A DNA stretch of 64,000 nt, taken from the NCBI RefSeq assembly GCF_000349325.1, contig NC_020504.1, positions 9,218,326-9,282,325 on the forward strand, read 5' to 3'. The stretch comes from Streptomyces davaonensis JCM 4913 (GTDB taxonomy: Bacteria; Actinomycetota; Actinomycetes; Streptomycetales; Streptomycetaceae). The notes under the pieces are model-generated. The model was not told where the DNA came from. It searched no databases and saw only the letters and a program-made list of their open reading frames with translations. A program made the position numbers and the translations under genes. Below are positions 36,010-44,561 of this stretch, piece after piece. Numbering within the stretch: the first letter of the stretch is position 1; each line of letters begins with the position of its first letter.

Positions 36010-36747
36010 ATGAAGATCGTGGTGATCGGCGGTACGGGGCTCATCGGCTCGCAGGTGATCGCTCTGCTGCGCGAGAACGGACATGAGGCGGTGCCCGCCG
36101 CGCCCTCCACCGGCGTGGACACTCTCACCGGCGAGGGGCTCGACCAGGCGCTGAAGGGCGCGGACGTGGTGGTGGACGTGTCGAACTCGCCGTCCTTCGA
36201 GGCCGACGCGGCGCTGGACTTCTTCACCGGCTCGGCGCGGAACCTGTTCGCCGCCGAGAAGGAGGCGGGCGTGCGCCACCATGTGGGGCTCTCGATCGTC
36301 GGCGTCGACCAGGTCCCGGGCTACGGCTACTACCTGGCCAAGGTGGCCCAGGAGGATGCGGTACGCGGCAGCGGTGTGCCGTACAGCCTGGTGCGGGCCA
36401 CGCAGTTCTTCGAGTTCATCGGGCCGGTGATGGGCATGTCCACCGAGGGCACCGAGGTGCGTCTGCCGTCGCTGCGGCTGCGGCCCATCGCCTCCTCCGA
36501 CGTCGCCGCCGCCGTGGCTCGGGCGGCTGAGGGCGAGCCGACGAACGGCATCCGCAGCATTGCGGGACCCGAGATCCACGGTCTTGACCGGCTCGGTGAG
36601 CTCACCCTGGCGGCCAAGCCGGACGGCCGCACGGTCGTCACCGACGAGTCCGCGAGCCTGTTCGCCCGCATGCCCGACGTGCTGACCGGCGACGACACCG
36701 TGGACGTGGCGGCCACCCGCTACGAGGACTGGCTCAAGCAGCACTGA
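36010..36747 (+). CDS. NAD(P)-binding SDR/NmrA-like epimerase, probable ECF41 target
   Basis: 245 residues from ATG 36010. The Rossmann start is MKIVVIGGTGLIGSQVIALL; GADVVVDVSNSPSF follows, with a YGYYLAKVAQED helix and PYSLVRATQFFEFIGP typical of atypical (NmrA/DUF2867-like) SDR proteins. The family includes quinone reductases and redox sensors; no substrate can be read. It is convergent with an ECF41 sigma gene and preceded by a TGTCACA promoter candidate. ECF41 factors are known to sit beside one COE-type gene (carboxymuconolactone decarboxylase, oxidoreductase or epimerase) that they transcribe, which gives this gene its likely context. Confidence 0.87.
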   Translation: MKIVVIGGTGLIGSQVIALLRENGHEAVPAAPSTGVDTLTGEGLDQALKGADVVVDVSNSPSFEADAALDFFTGSARNLFAAEKEAGVRHHVGLSIVGVDQVPGYGYYLAKVAQEDAVRGSGVPYSLVRATQFFEFIGPVMGMSTEGTEVRLPSLRLRPIASSDVAAAVARAAEGEPTNGIRSIAGPEIHGLDRLGELTLAAKPDGRTVVTDESASLFARMPDVLTGDDTVDVAATRYEDWLKQH

Positions 36748-36786
36748 GCGACGTCGGGCGGGAGGGGCGGCGTGGTGCCCCTCCCG

Positions 36787-37701
36787 CTACGGCCGTGCGA
36801 CGGCCCGGTGCGCGGAGCGGTCGTAGGCCCGCAGCTTGTCGGGGGCTATGACCCAGTACAGGCCATCGATGCCGTCCGCTCCCGCCGTGACGCTGACCAG
36901 GGCGACGGTGGCCCCGTCCGCGGTGAGCCGCAGGCAGGGCCGCCCGTTGGCCTCGACCACGGAGTAGTCGGCGCCGGGGAAGAACTTGTGCGTGAAGGCG
37001 GTGACCCGGGCCGAGCGCACCGCGCCCACGATCTCCAGCCGGGCCACCCCGCGCAGGCCGTTGCCGTCCGCATAGGTGACCACATCGGCCGACAGCACGC
37101 TCTCCAGCGCCGCGATGTCCCCGTCCCGTGCGGCGGCGACGAAGGCGTCGAGGAGCCGCCGGTGCTGCGCCGCGTCGACCGCCTCCCGGCGCTCGGCCGA
37201 CAGCCGTTTGCGGGCCCGGCTGACGATCTGCCGCGTGTTGGCCTGGCTCAGCTCCAGCATGCCCGCGATCTCGTCATAGGCGTAGTCGAACGCCTCGCGC
37301 AGCACGTAGGCCGCCCGCTCCACGGGGTTGAGCTTCTCAAGGACCAGCAGCACGGCCAGTTCCAGCGCCTCGCCGCGCTCCGCGCCCACCTGCGGATCGA
37401 CGCTGGTGTCCACCGGCTCCGGCAGCCACGGCCCCACGTACGCCTCGCGGCGCACCCGTGCCGACTGGGACACGTTGATGGCCAGCCGGGTGGTGGTCTT
37501 CGCCAGGAACGCCCCGGAGTCCAGCACCGCGTCGCGGTCGGTGCCCTGCCAGCGCACCCACGCCTCCTGCACCACGTCCTCGGCCTCCACCACCGAGCCC
37601 AGGACGCGGTAGGCGATGCCGAACAGCCGTGGCCGCAGCTTTTGGAAGGCGGCCGCGGCCGCGGTCAGTGAGTCGCCGGTGGGCGCCGCTCGCTCGTCCA
37701 T
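36787..37701 (-). CDS. sigJ: ECF41-type RNA polymerase sigma factor (SigJ-like)
   Basis: 304 residues. Sigma region 2 includes FQKLRPRLFGIAYRVLGSVVEAEDVVQEAWVRW and region 4 is NPVERAAYVLREAFDYAYDEIAGMLELSQANTRQIVSRARKR. Residues 200-304 are a fused SnoaL-like domain that replaces an anti-sigma factor in ECF41, with its two signatures in variant form: ADGNG for the DGGGK loop and APDKL for NPDKL near the end. The extension both restrains and supports activity in the studied examples. It starts one base after the VOC stop, so it is cotranscribed with that gene. The facing SDR gene is the likely target. Confidence 0.93.
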   Translation of the reverse strand: MDERAAPTGDSLTAAAAAFQKLRPRLFGIAYRVLGSVVEAEDVVQEAWVRWQGTDRDAVLDSGAFLAKTTTRLAINVSQSARVRREAYVGPWLPEPVDTSVDPQVGAERGEALELAVLLVLEKLNPVERAAYVLREAFDYAYDEIAGMLELSQANTRQIVSRARKRLSAERREAVDAAQHRRLLDAFVAAARDGDIAALESVLSADVVTYADGNGLRGVARLEIVGAVRSARVTAFTHKFFPGADYSVVEANGRPCLRLTADGATVALVSVTAGADGIDGLYWVIAPDKLRAYDRSAHRAVARP

Positions 37702-37702
37702 G

Positions 37703-38056
37703 TCAGCTGCGGCGGGAGGACAGGACGCAGAACTCGTTGCCCTCCGGGTCCATGAGCACCACCCACGACTGCTCGCCCTGGCCGATGTCCGCGTGGCGGG
37801 CGCCGAGCGCCAGCAGGCGGTCGACCTCGGCCTGCTGGTCGTCGGGGCGGAAGTCCAGGTGGAGGCGGTTCTTGACGGTCTTGCCCTCCGGGACCGGGAC
37901 GAAGAGCAGGCCCGGCAGCCGGTCGGGGGCCGGGCGGATCTCGTACTCGTCGGGCGAGTCGTTCACGACCACCCAGCCGAGGGCCTCGGCCCACCAACTG
38001 CCCAGGGCCGCCGCATCGGCCGCGTCGACGTTCACTTGCTCCCACTCCAAGGTCAT
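37703..38056 (-). CDS. VOC (glyoxalase-like) protein, cotranscribed with sigJ
   Basis: 117 residues from ATG 38056. Single glyoxalase_6-type domain: WEQVNVDAADAAALGSWWAEALGW, YEIRPAPDRLPGLLFVPVPEG, KNRLHLDFRPDDQQAEVDRLLALGA and VVLMDPEGNEFCVLSSRRS. The one-base spacing to the sigma gene makes cotranslation likely. Candidate metal ligands are His (RLHLDF) and Glu (PEGNEF). Substrate unknown; in this context a small-molecule binding role tied to the sigma factor is possible. Confidence 0.88.
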   Translation of the reverse strand: MTLEWEQVNVDAADAAALGSWWAEALGWVVVNDSPDEYEIRPAPDRLPGLLFVPVPEGKTVKNRLHLDFRPDDQQAEVDRLLALGARHADIGQGEQSWVVLMDPEGNEFCVLSSRRS

Positions 38057-38117
38057 GGTCGCAGCGTAGTGAAGACTGGGGACCCGGACGTGACCACGAC
38101 CCAGGGAGGCACCCGCA

Positions 38118-38996
38118 ATGACGCGCCCGATCACGGCAGGATTCGACGGAACCGAGGAGAGCCTCGCCGCGCTGGGATGGGCGGCCCGTGAGGCGGTCCG
38201 GCGGGGACTCGCGCTGCGCGTCGTGCACGCCTGGCGGTTCCAGCCGTTGGAGGCGGTCGAGGGGGCCGACCCGGACGCGCAGGCGAAGTGGGCGGGAGAG
38301 GCGGTGGCGCAGGCCGCCCGGGAACTCGCCGAGCGGCATCCCGGGCTCGACGTGACGGCCGACGCGCCCGAGGGCGGGCCCGTCGACGCGCTGGTCGCGG
38401 CTGCCGTGGACGCCGAGATGCTGGTGCTCGGGTCGCGTGGGCACGCCGCCGTCGTCGGCTTCCTGCTCGGCTCCGTCGGACAGCAGGTGATCGTGGCGGC
38501 CGAGCGGCCCGTCGTGCTGGTGCGCGCCGGGGACCAGCCCTCCGCCGAGGTCGCCGGGCACGAGATCGTCGTCGGTCAGCAGGGCGAGCCCGAGGACAGC
38601 GCGGCCGCGCTGCGGTTCGCCTTCGAGACGGCCGCGGCGCGCGGCGCCACCGTCCGGGTGGTCCGCGCCTGGACGCTGCCGCCGCTGTTCTCCTACAGCC
38701 CGTCCTCGCTGAAGCTGCTGGACGACGCGGGCGGTCTGGAGCCGTACGAGAAGAAGGCGCTGGCCTCGGCGGTGCAGCCGTGGCGGGAGCGGTTCCCGGA
38801 CGTGCAGGTCGTGGAGCACGTGGAGATGGGCAGTGCGGGGCAGGTGCTGCTGTCGGTGGCCGCGCGGGCCCAGCTGATGGTCGTCGGGCGGCGCGCCCGC
38901 CGTACGGCCGTGGGCGCCCGGATCGGCTCGGTCGCGCACGGTGTGCTGCACCATGCCGCCTGCCCGGTGGCCGTGGTGCCGCCTGCCGCCGGCTGA
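38118..38996 (+). CDS. Universal stress protein, tandem UspA domains
   Basis: 292 residues with GGGAGG before ATG. Domain one (1-140) opens with ITAGFDGTEESLAALGWAAREAV and carries the ATP loop LVLGSRGHAAVVGFLLGSVGQQV. Domain two (147-292) has IVVGQQGEPEDSAAALRFAFETA and MVVGRRARRTAVGARIGSVAHGVL. The G-x2-G-x9-G(S/T) nucleotide motif looks intact in the first and altered in the second. Such proteins respond to hypoxia, redox or dormancy signals in actinobacteria. Single gene. Confidence 0.92.
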   Translation: MTRPITAGFDGTEESLAALGWAAREAVRRGLALRVVHAWRFQPLEAVEGADPDAQAKWAGEAVAQAARELAERHPGLDVTADAPEGGPVDALVAAAVDAEMLVLGSRGHAAVVGFLLGSVGQQVIVAAERPVVLVRAGDQPSAEVAGHEIVVGQQGEPEDSAAALRFAFETAAARGATVRVVRAWTLPPLFSYSPSSLKLLDDAGGLEPYEKKALASAVQPWRERFPDVQVVEHVEMGSAGQVLLSVAARAQLMVVGRRARRTAVGARIGSVAHGVLHHAACPVAVVPPAAG

Positions 38997-38997
38997 G

Positions 38998-40239
38998 TCA
39001 GTCCGTCTGCCGAGAGGTGGGCTGGAGCGTCTCGCGGGCCTTGGGGAGGATGTTCTCGATGTAGTCCTCCACGGCCGTGTCGAGACCGATGTCGTGCTGC
39101 GCCCGCTCCGACAAGTACCAGCGGTGTTCGAGGAGTTCGTGGTAGATCTCCGCCGCGTCCATCGAGCCGCGCAGGTCGAGCGGGACCGCCCGGACGGTGG
39201 GCCGGAAGACGTCCCGCACCCAGCGGTGGGCGAGGACCTCGGGGCGGGCGGCGAGGGGGTCGCCCGGGGCGTGGTCGTCCTGGGTGGCCATCCAGCTCTC
39301 CAGGTCGTTCAGCAGCCGTCGGGCCTGGTTCTCCTCGGTGTCCAGGCCCGTCAGGCGCAGCAGTTGGCGCTGGTGGTGGCCGGCGTCGACGACCTTGGGC
39401 ACGAAGGTGACGGTGTCGCCGTTGGAGGAGTGCTCGATCTGCATCTCCGCGACGTCGAAACCGAGGTCGTGCAGGCGGCGTATCCGGCGCTCTATGTAGT
39501 GGTACTTCCCGGCCGGGTAGACCGAGGTGCGGGTCAGCTCCTGCCACAGGCCCCGGTAGCGTGCGCAGATCTCGGTGCCGAACTCGATCGGATCGACGGA
39601 GGGGTGCAAGGCCCCGGAGGCCTCCAGGTCCAGCAGCTCCCCGCTGATGTTGACCCGCGCGAGGTCGAGGTCGTAGTCGCGTTGCCCGGTGCTGAGTCGG
39701 GGGTGCAGATCGCCGGTCTCGGCGTCGACCAGGTAGGCGGCGTAGGCGCCCGCGTCGCGCCGGAAGAGGGTGTTGGACAGTGAGCAGTCGCCCCAGGCGA
39801 ACCCGGCCAGGTGCAGCCGCACCAGCAGTACCGCCAGGGCGTCCATCAGCCGGTGCATGGTCGCCGGGCGCATCGTCGTCTCGAACATCGAGCGGTACGG
39901 CATGGAGCCGCCGAGGTGGCGGGTGACCAGCACCGGCTCCAGGGGTGCGCCCTCGGCGTCGAGGCGGCCGGTGACCACGGCGAGCGGGTCAACCGCCGGG
40001 ATGCCGAGCCGGTCCAGGTCGCGCAGCAGCTCGTACTCGCGCAACGCGGGCCGCTCGGCGAGCTCCTTGACGGCGATGACCTCGGTCCCGGCGCGGGCGT
40101 AGCGGACGACGTGCCGGGAGATGCCGCGCGGCAGCGGCACGAGGTATTCCTCCGGCCACTCCTCCAGCGGCAGGTGCCACGGCAGTTCCAACAGGAGCGC
40201 GGGGTGCTCCGGGTTGGTCGCGCTGATCTGAAGGGCCAT
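38998..40239 (-). CDS. DUF4032 domain protein with Kdo-kinase-like fold
   Basis: 413 residues. The N-terminal 230 residues have a kinase-like core: VIAVKELAERPALREYELLRDLDRLGIPAVDPLAVV (lysine and glutamate helix), then HLAGFAWGDCSLSNTLFRRDAG and AYLVDAETGDLHPRLS, equivalent to HRD and DFG regions (WGDCSLSN, DAET). The C-terminal 170 residues carry DUF4032 with KYHYIERRIRRLHDLGFDVAEMQI and HHQRQLLRLTGLDTEENQARRLLNDLESW. It is conserved across actinobacteria with unknown substrate. Unlike the pseudokinase in this window, the Asp residues are kept, so activity is possible. No clear operon partner. Confidence 0.88.
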   Translation of the reverse strand: MALQISATNPEHPALLLELPWHLPLEEWPEEYLVPLPRGISRHVVRYARAGTEVIAVKELAERPALREYELLRDLDRLGIPAVDPLAVVTGRLDAEGAPLEPVLVTRHLGGSMPYRSMFETTMRPATMHRLMDALAVLLVRLHLAGFAWGDCSLSNTLFRRDAGAYAAYLVDAETGDLHPRLSTGQRDYDLDLARVNISGELLDLEASGALHPSVDPIEFGTEICARYRGLWQELTRTSVYPAGKYHYIERRIRRLHDLGFDVAEMQIEHSSNGDTVTFVPKVVDAGHHQRQLLRLTGLDTEENQARRLLNDLESWMATQDDHAPGDPLAARPEVLAHRWVRDVFRPTVRAVPLDLRGSMDAAEIYHELLEHRWYLSERAQHDIGLDTAVEDYIENILPKARETLQPTSRQTD

Positions 40240-40279
40240 GGGCGGGGATCCTCGTCTCGCGGGTGATCGTCACTTCACC

Positions 40280-41026
40280 CTAAGCGGCACGCTCCCGGGC
40301 CTGAAGTGCCGCTTCACGTACTGGACCGCGGTGTACGGGGCCGTGGCCGGGCAGGAACACGTCGGCGTCGAGACCGGCGAGCACGTCCAGCGACGCGAGG
40401 GCCTGGGCGCGCTCGCGGTGGAACATGTCGAGCAGCAGATGCGGGCCCTTGACCCGGGACGTCGGATGGCCGCTCACCAGCGCGTCTCCCGAGATGAGTA
40501 CACCCTTGTCCGGGAGGTGGAAGGCGCAGTGGCCGTCGGTGTGGCCGGGGGAGTGCACGGGCACCGGCCGCCCCGGCAGGTCCAGCGGGGCATCCGGCGT
40601 GAACGCCTCCGCTGCGGTGACCGGGACATGCGTCTTGCCGCCGGAGCGCAGCGCGTGCACCGCCCACGGCAGCACACCGGGCCGCCAGCCGTTCTGGAGC
40701 ACCTGTCCGACGGTGACCTGATGGAGGAACTCCCGCCGGGCGTGCGGTACTTCGGCCTCGTGCAGCAGCACCGGCGTCCCGTACCGGGCGCGCAGGAACT
40801 CTGCTGAGCCGACATGGTCGTTGTGCGCGTGCGTGATCAGCACGGCCGCCACGGCCTCCGGTGAACTCCCCACCTGCGCAAGGGAGGCGAGCACCTGCTC
40901 CCGGTCCCCGGGATACCCGGTGTCGACCAGGGTGACGGCGTCGCCCTCGGCCAGGATCACCCAGTTGGTGTTGGAGCCGTGCACCAGATAGATGCCGTCG
41001 GCGACTTCCTGCACGTCCGCTCGCAT
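40280..41026 (-). CDS. Metallo-beta-lactamase-fold hydrolase
   Basis: 248 residues from ATG 41026 with GGTGGGAAG upstream. The metal motif is THAHNDHVG (His66, His68, Asp70, His71), followed by HSPGHTDGHCAFHL (His) and LISGDALV (Asp), and LPGHGPVHRGP (His) completes the binuclear site. Typical of the glyoxalase II or quorum-lactonase-like MBL proteins. Substrate not readable. Same strand as AlkB upstream and DUF4032 downstream, with 40-60-bp gaps. Confidence 0.9.
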   Translation of the reverse strand: MRADVQEVADGIYLVHGSNTNWVILAEGDAVTLVDTGYPGDREQVLASLAQVGSSPEAVAAVLITHAHNDHVGSAEFLRARYGTPVLLHEAEVPHARREFLHQVTVGQVLQNGWRPGVLPWAVHALRSGGKTHVPVTAAEAFTPDAPLDLPGRPVPVHSPGHTDGHCAFHLPDKGVLISGDALVSGHPTSRVKGPHLLLDMFHRERAQALASLDVLAGLDADVFLPGHGPVHRGPVREAALQARERAA

Positions 41027-41086
41027 GAACTTCCCACCGTCCGCTCGACTGCCCCCGTCGGGGACAGCCAACCAGATCGCGAGAAC

Positions 41087-41713
41087 TCACTGCACGCCGT
41101 GCGGGCGGAACTGGACGCTGATGCGCGGGCCCGTCGCGCGCGAGGACTTGGGGATGGCGTGTTCCCAGGTGCGCTGGCAGGAGCCGCCCATCACGATGAG
41201 GTCGCCGTGGCCCAGCGGGCGGCGCACGGTCTCGCCGCCGCCCGTCGGGCGCAGGAGGAGGTCCCGAGGTGCGCCCACCGAGACGATCGCGACCATGGTG
41301 TCCTCCCGAGCGCCCCGGCCGATCCGGTCGCCGTGCCAGGCCACGCTGTCCTGGCCGTCTCGGTAGTAGCACAGGCCCGCCGTGGTGAACGGCTCGCCCA
41401 GTTCCGACGCGTAGTGGGCGGTGAGTGCCGCTCGTGCCTCGGTCAGCACCGGATGGGGCAGCGGGTCGTCCGCGCCGTAGAAGGCGAGCAGTCGGGGTAC
41501 GTCGACCACCTGGTCGTACATCTTGCGGCGTTCGGCGCGCCAGGGGACTTCGGCGGCCAGTTGTGCGAACAGTTCGTCCGAGCCGCTGAGCCAGCCGGGC
41601 AGCACGTCGATCCAGGCACCCCGGCCGAGGGTGGTACGGCGGATCCCGTCGAGGGGGCCGAGCCGGAGCTCGTCCGCCTGGTCGAAGAGGGAGCCCTGGA
41701 GGTGCGTGGTCAT
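41087..41713 (-). CDS. AlkB-type alpha-ketoglutarate-dependent dioxygenase
   Basis: 208 residues from ATG 41713. The Fe(II) triad is His127-x-Asp129 in SVAWHGDRIG and His185 in RTWEHAIPKS; the 2-oxoglutarate arginine is in PRISVQFRPHG. The QGSLF and NYYRDG-like segment (LCYYRDGQD) match bacterial AlkB of the ALKBH2/3-like type. It removes alkyl groups from DNA or RNA bases. Divergent from a TetR gene; 115 bp between them. Confidence 0.92.
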   Translation of the reverse strand: MTTHLQGSLFDQADELRLGPLDGIRRTTLGRGAWIDVLPGWLSGSDELFAQLAAEVPWRAERRKMYDQVVDVPRLLAFYGADDPLPHPVLTEARAALTAHYASELGEPFTTAGLCYYRDGQDSVAWHGDRIGRGAREDTMVAIVSVGAPRDLLLRPTGGGETVRRPLGHGDLIVMGGSCQRTWEHAIPKSSRATGPRISVQFRPHGVQ

Positions 41714-41788
41714 GGATCCAGCGTACTCCCTATTCGAAAATGTGTTCCCATCCCGCATTTCTGGCGCTGCGAGCCTTTTGATGCATTG

Positions 41789-41803
41789 ATGTATCGGATA
41801 CAT
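41789..41803. promoter_or_regulatory. TetR operator candidate
   Basis: ATGTATC-G-GATACAT is a perfect 7-1-7 palindrome, 26 bp before the TetR start, with a further GTATCG half-site at 41808-41813. It lies between the divergent AlkB and TetR genes and probably governs the TetR-dehydrogenase unit. Confidence 0.7.
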
Positions 41804-41828
41804 TCCCGTATCGAACGGAGGGAGGGCC

Positions 41829-42455
41829 ATGGTGGCGGAGCAGACGACACGCCGGGTGACCAGGCGTCGCGTGCGCACGCGTGCCAATCTCCTCGACGCC
41901 GCGTTCGAGGTGTTCGCCGCCAAGGGATTCGGCCGGGTGTCGATCGAGGAGGTCTGCGAGGCCGCCGGCTACAGCCGCGGCGCCTTCTACTCCAACTTCG
42001 CCAGCCTCGACGAACTGTTCTTCGCCCTCTACCGTCAGCGCGCCGACCTGATTGCCGAGCAGGTCGCGGGCGCGCTGGCGCAGGACGGTCCCGGCTTCGA
42101 CGTACCGGCCTCCGTGGACCGGGTCACCGAGGTGCTGCTGCTCGACGTGGAGTGGCTGCTGGTGAAGACGGACTTCCTGGTGCACGCCGCCCGGGACCCG
42201 GACGTCGCGCAGAGCCTGCTGGATCACCGTGAGCGGCTGCGCTCCGCCATCGCCGACCGCCTCGCCCGGGCCACCGGGCACACCGCACTGCCCGCCGTGC
42301 TCGACGGCATCGACGGCGCCGCCCGCGCGGTCGTCGCCGCCTACGACGGGGTCACCACCCAACTGCTGCTGGACAAGGACGTCGACAGCGCCCGCGCCTG
42401 GCTCAAGCAACTGCTCACCGCCCTGCTGACCGACGGCAGCGGCACCCCCGAATGA
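41829..42455 (+). CDS. TetR/AcrR family regulator
   Basis: 208 residues. The HTH reads RANLLDAAFEVFAAKGFGRVSIEEVCEAAGYSRGAFYSNFASLDELFF (18-66), a classic TetR N-terminus. The ligand domain shows a helical core with TEVLLLDVEWLLVKTDFLVHAARDPD. It is followed after 16 bp by the flavin dehydrogenase, which it likely controls together with itself through the palindrome at 41789. Ligand unknown, possibly a lipid or steroid given the partner. Confidence 0.93.
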   Translation: MVAEQTTRRVTRRRVRTRANLLDAAFEVFAAKGFGRVSIEEVCEAAGYSRGAFYSNFASLDELFFALYRQRADLIAEQVAGALAQDGPGFDVPASVDRVTEVLLLDVEWLLVKTDFLVHAARDPDVAQSLLDHRERLRSAIADRLARATGHTALPAVLDGIDGAARAVVAAYDGVTTQLLLDKDVDSARAWLKQLLTALLTDGSGTPE

Positions 42456-42471
42456 GGAAGGGAACGGTCGC

Positions 42472-44145
42472 ATGGATGCCGACGTCATCGTCGTCGGCGC
42501 GGGCCTCGCGGGCCTCGTCGCCGCACATGAACTCACCAGCAAGGGCCGCCGGGTCGCCCTGGTGGACCAGGAGAACGCCCGCAACCTGGGCGGACAGGCC
42601 TTCTGGTCCTTCGGCGGGCTGTTCCTCGTCGACTCCCCCGAACAGCGGCGCCTGAAGATCAAGGACTCCTTCGAGCTGGCCTGGAGCGACTGGCAGGGCA
42701 GTGCCGGGTTCGACCGGGTGGACGACGAGGACTCCTGGGCGGTGCGCTGGGCGCGCGCCTACGTCGAGTTCGCGGCGGGGGAGAAGCGGTCCTGGCTGGA
42801 GGGGCACGGCATCAAGTTCCTGCCCACCGTCGGCTGGGCCGAGCGCGGCGACCTGAGGGCGCACGGCCACGGCAACTCCGTACCCCGCTTCCACATCGCC
42901 TGGGGCACCGGCACGGGAGTGGTGGAGCCGTTCGTCGAGTACGCCAAGCAGGCCGCGCGCGACGGGCTGCTGACCTTCCACCACCGCCACCGGGTCGACG
43001 AACTCGTCGTCGAGGACGGCCAGGCGCGCGGCGTGCGCGGCACCCTCCTCGCCGAGGACGACGCCGGCCGGGGCATGCAGTCCAACCGCGACCGCGTCGG
43101 CGACTTCGAACTCACCGCGCAGGCCGTCGTCGTCACCACCGGCGGCATCGGCGCCGACCACGACATCGTCCGCCGCTACTGGCCCGAGCGCCTCGGCACC
43201 CCGCCCACGCAGATGGTCACCGGCGTCCCCGCCTACGTCGACGGCCGCATGCTCGACATCAGCGCGGCGGCGGGCGTACGCCTGGTCAACCGCGACCGCA
43301 TGTGGCACTACACCGAGGGCATCCAGAACTGGGACCCGATCTGGCCCGGACACGGCATCCGCATCCTGCCCGGACCGTCCTCCATGTGGTTCGACGCGCT
43401 CGGCCGCCGCCTGCCCGACCCGTGCCTGCCCGGCTACGACACCCTCGGCACCCTCAAGTACCTGCGCACCACCGAGGACATCGCCGGGTACGACCACTCC
43501 TGGTTCATCCTCACCCAGAAGATCATCGAGAAGGAGTTCGCGCTCTCCGGCTCCGAGCAGAACCCCGACATCACCGCCAAGGACCGGGCGGCGTTCCTCA
43601 AGGAGCGGGTCCTGGGCAAGGGCGCGCCGGGGCCGGTGGACGCGTTCCTGCGCAAGGGGGCGGACTTCGTGACCGCCCCGAACCTGGAGCAGCTCGTCGA
43701 GAAGATGAACGGCCTGACCGACAAGCCGCTCCTGGATGCCGCCGACGTGCGCCGCCAGATCGAGGCCCGTGACCTCCAGCTCGCCAACTCCTACAGCAAG
43801 GACGCCCAGGTGCAGGGCATCCGCAACGCCCGCCGCTACATCGGCGACCGCCTCGGCCGGGTCGCCACCCCGCACCGGATCCTCGACCCCGCAGCGGGCC
43901 CGCTGATCGGCGTCAAGCTGCACGTCCTCACCCGCAAGACCCTCGGCGGCATCCAGACCGACCTCGACTCCCGCGCGCTGGGCGCCGACGGGCAGCCGAT
44001 CGGCGGCCTGTACGCGGCGGGCGAGGTGGCCGGGTTCGGCGGTGGCGGCGTGCACGGCTACAACGCCCTGGAAGGCACCTTCCTCGGCGGCTGTCTCTTC
44101 TCGGGACGGGCCGCCGGGCGGGCCGCCGCACAGCAGACCGGCTGA
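42472..44145 (+). CDS. FAD-binding dehydrogenase (fumarate reductase/ketosteroid dehydrogenase family)
   Basis: 557 residues behind GGAAGGGAA. FAD site VIVVGAGLAGLVAAHEL (5-21), then ARNLGGQAFWSFGGLFLVDS. The C-terminal flavin motif is GLYAAGEVAGFGGGGVHGYNALEGTFLGGCLFSG. It matches the actinobacterial FAD-binding dehydrogenase group related to 3-ketosteroid delta-1-dehydrogenase and fumarate reductase flavoproteins. No heme or iron-sulfur domain is present. Cotranscribed with TetR; the substrate is not evident. Confidence 0.9.
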   Translation: MDADVIVVGAGLAGLVAAHELTSKGRRVALVDQENARNLGGQAFWSFGGLFLVDSPEQRRLKIKDSFELAWSDWQGSAGFDRVDDEDSWAVRWARAYVEFAAGEKRSWLEGHGIKFLPTVGWAERGDLRAHGHGNSVPRFHIAWGTGTGVVEPFVEYAKQAARDGLLTFHHRHRVDELVVEDGQARGVRGTLLAEDDAGRGMQSNRDRVGDFELTAQAVVVTTGGIGADHDIVRRYWPERLGTPPTQMVTGVPAYVDGRMLDISAAAGVRLVNRDRMWHYTEGIQNWDPIWPGHGIRILPGPSSMWFDALGRRLPDPCLPGYDTLGTLKYLRTTEDIAGYDHSWFILTQKIIEKEFALSGSEQNPDITAKDRAAFLKERVLGKGAPGPVDAFLRKGADFVTAPNLEQLVEKMNGLTDKPLLDAADVRRQIEARDLQLANSYSKDAQVQGIRNARRYIGDRLGRVATPHRILDPAAGPLIGVKLHVLTRKTLGGIQTDLDSRALGADGQPIGGLYAAGEVAGFGGGGVHGYNALEGTFLGGCLFSGRAAGRAAAQQTG

Positions 44146-44153
44146 CCGGGGCG

Positions 44154-44501
44154 TCAGCCCAGCAGACGCTTCAGGACGGCCGCGTGACTCTCCTCGGGAG
44201 TCTTCGCGGCCGTCAGCAGTGTCACCGGCCCCTTCCGCGTCAACTCCCGCACATGGTCGAGGAGTTCCGCCGCCTCCGGTGCGGCCAGTTCCGCCTCGTA
44301 CCGGCCCGCGAACTCCTCGTACGACCCCTCGCCCGCGTGGTACCAGCGGCGCAGCTCGGTCGACGGGGTGAGGGCCTTGGGCCACTCGTCCACGCGGGCC
44401 GCGTCCTTGGACACCCCGCGCGGCCACAGCCGGTCGACGAGGACGCGGACGCCGTCCTCCGGCTCGGGCGGTTCGTAGACGCGGCGGATGCGGATGCTCA
44501 C
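44154..44501 (-). CDS. DUF488 family protein
   Basis: 115 residues from GTG 44501 with GGAAGG upstream; the longer frame overlaps the L,D-transpeptidase gene. It has the family hallmark VLVDRLWPRGVSKDAARVDEW, then LTPSTELRRWYHAG and the closing GPVTLLTAAKTPEESHAAVLKRLL. DUF488 proteins are small cytoplasmic proteins of unknown function, some near stress genes. Convergent with the dehydrogenase nine bases away, divergent from the transpeptidase. Confidence 0.9.
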   Translation of the reverse strand: MSIRIRRVYEPPEPEDGVRVLVDRLWPRGVSKDAARVDEWPKALTPSTELRRWYHAGEGSYEEFAGRYEAELAAPEAAELLDHVRELTRKGPVTLLTAAKTPEESHAAVLKRLLG

Positions 44502-44561
44502 GGTCGGTCCTTCCCACGCGACGCTGACGGGTTCCTCACAAGTGTCCGTCAAGGTCGACGC

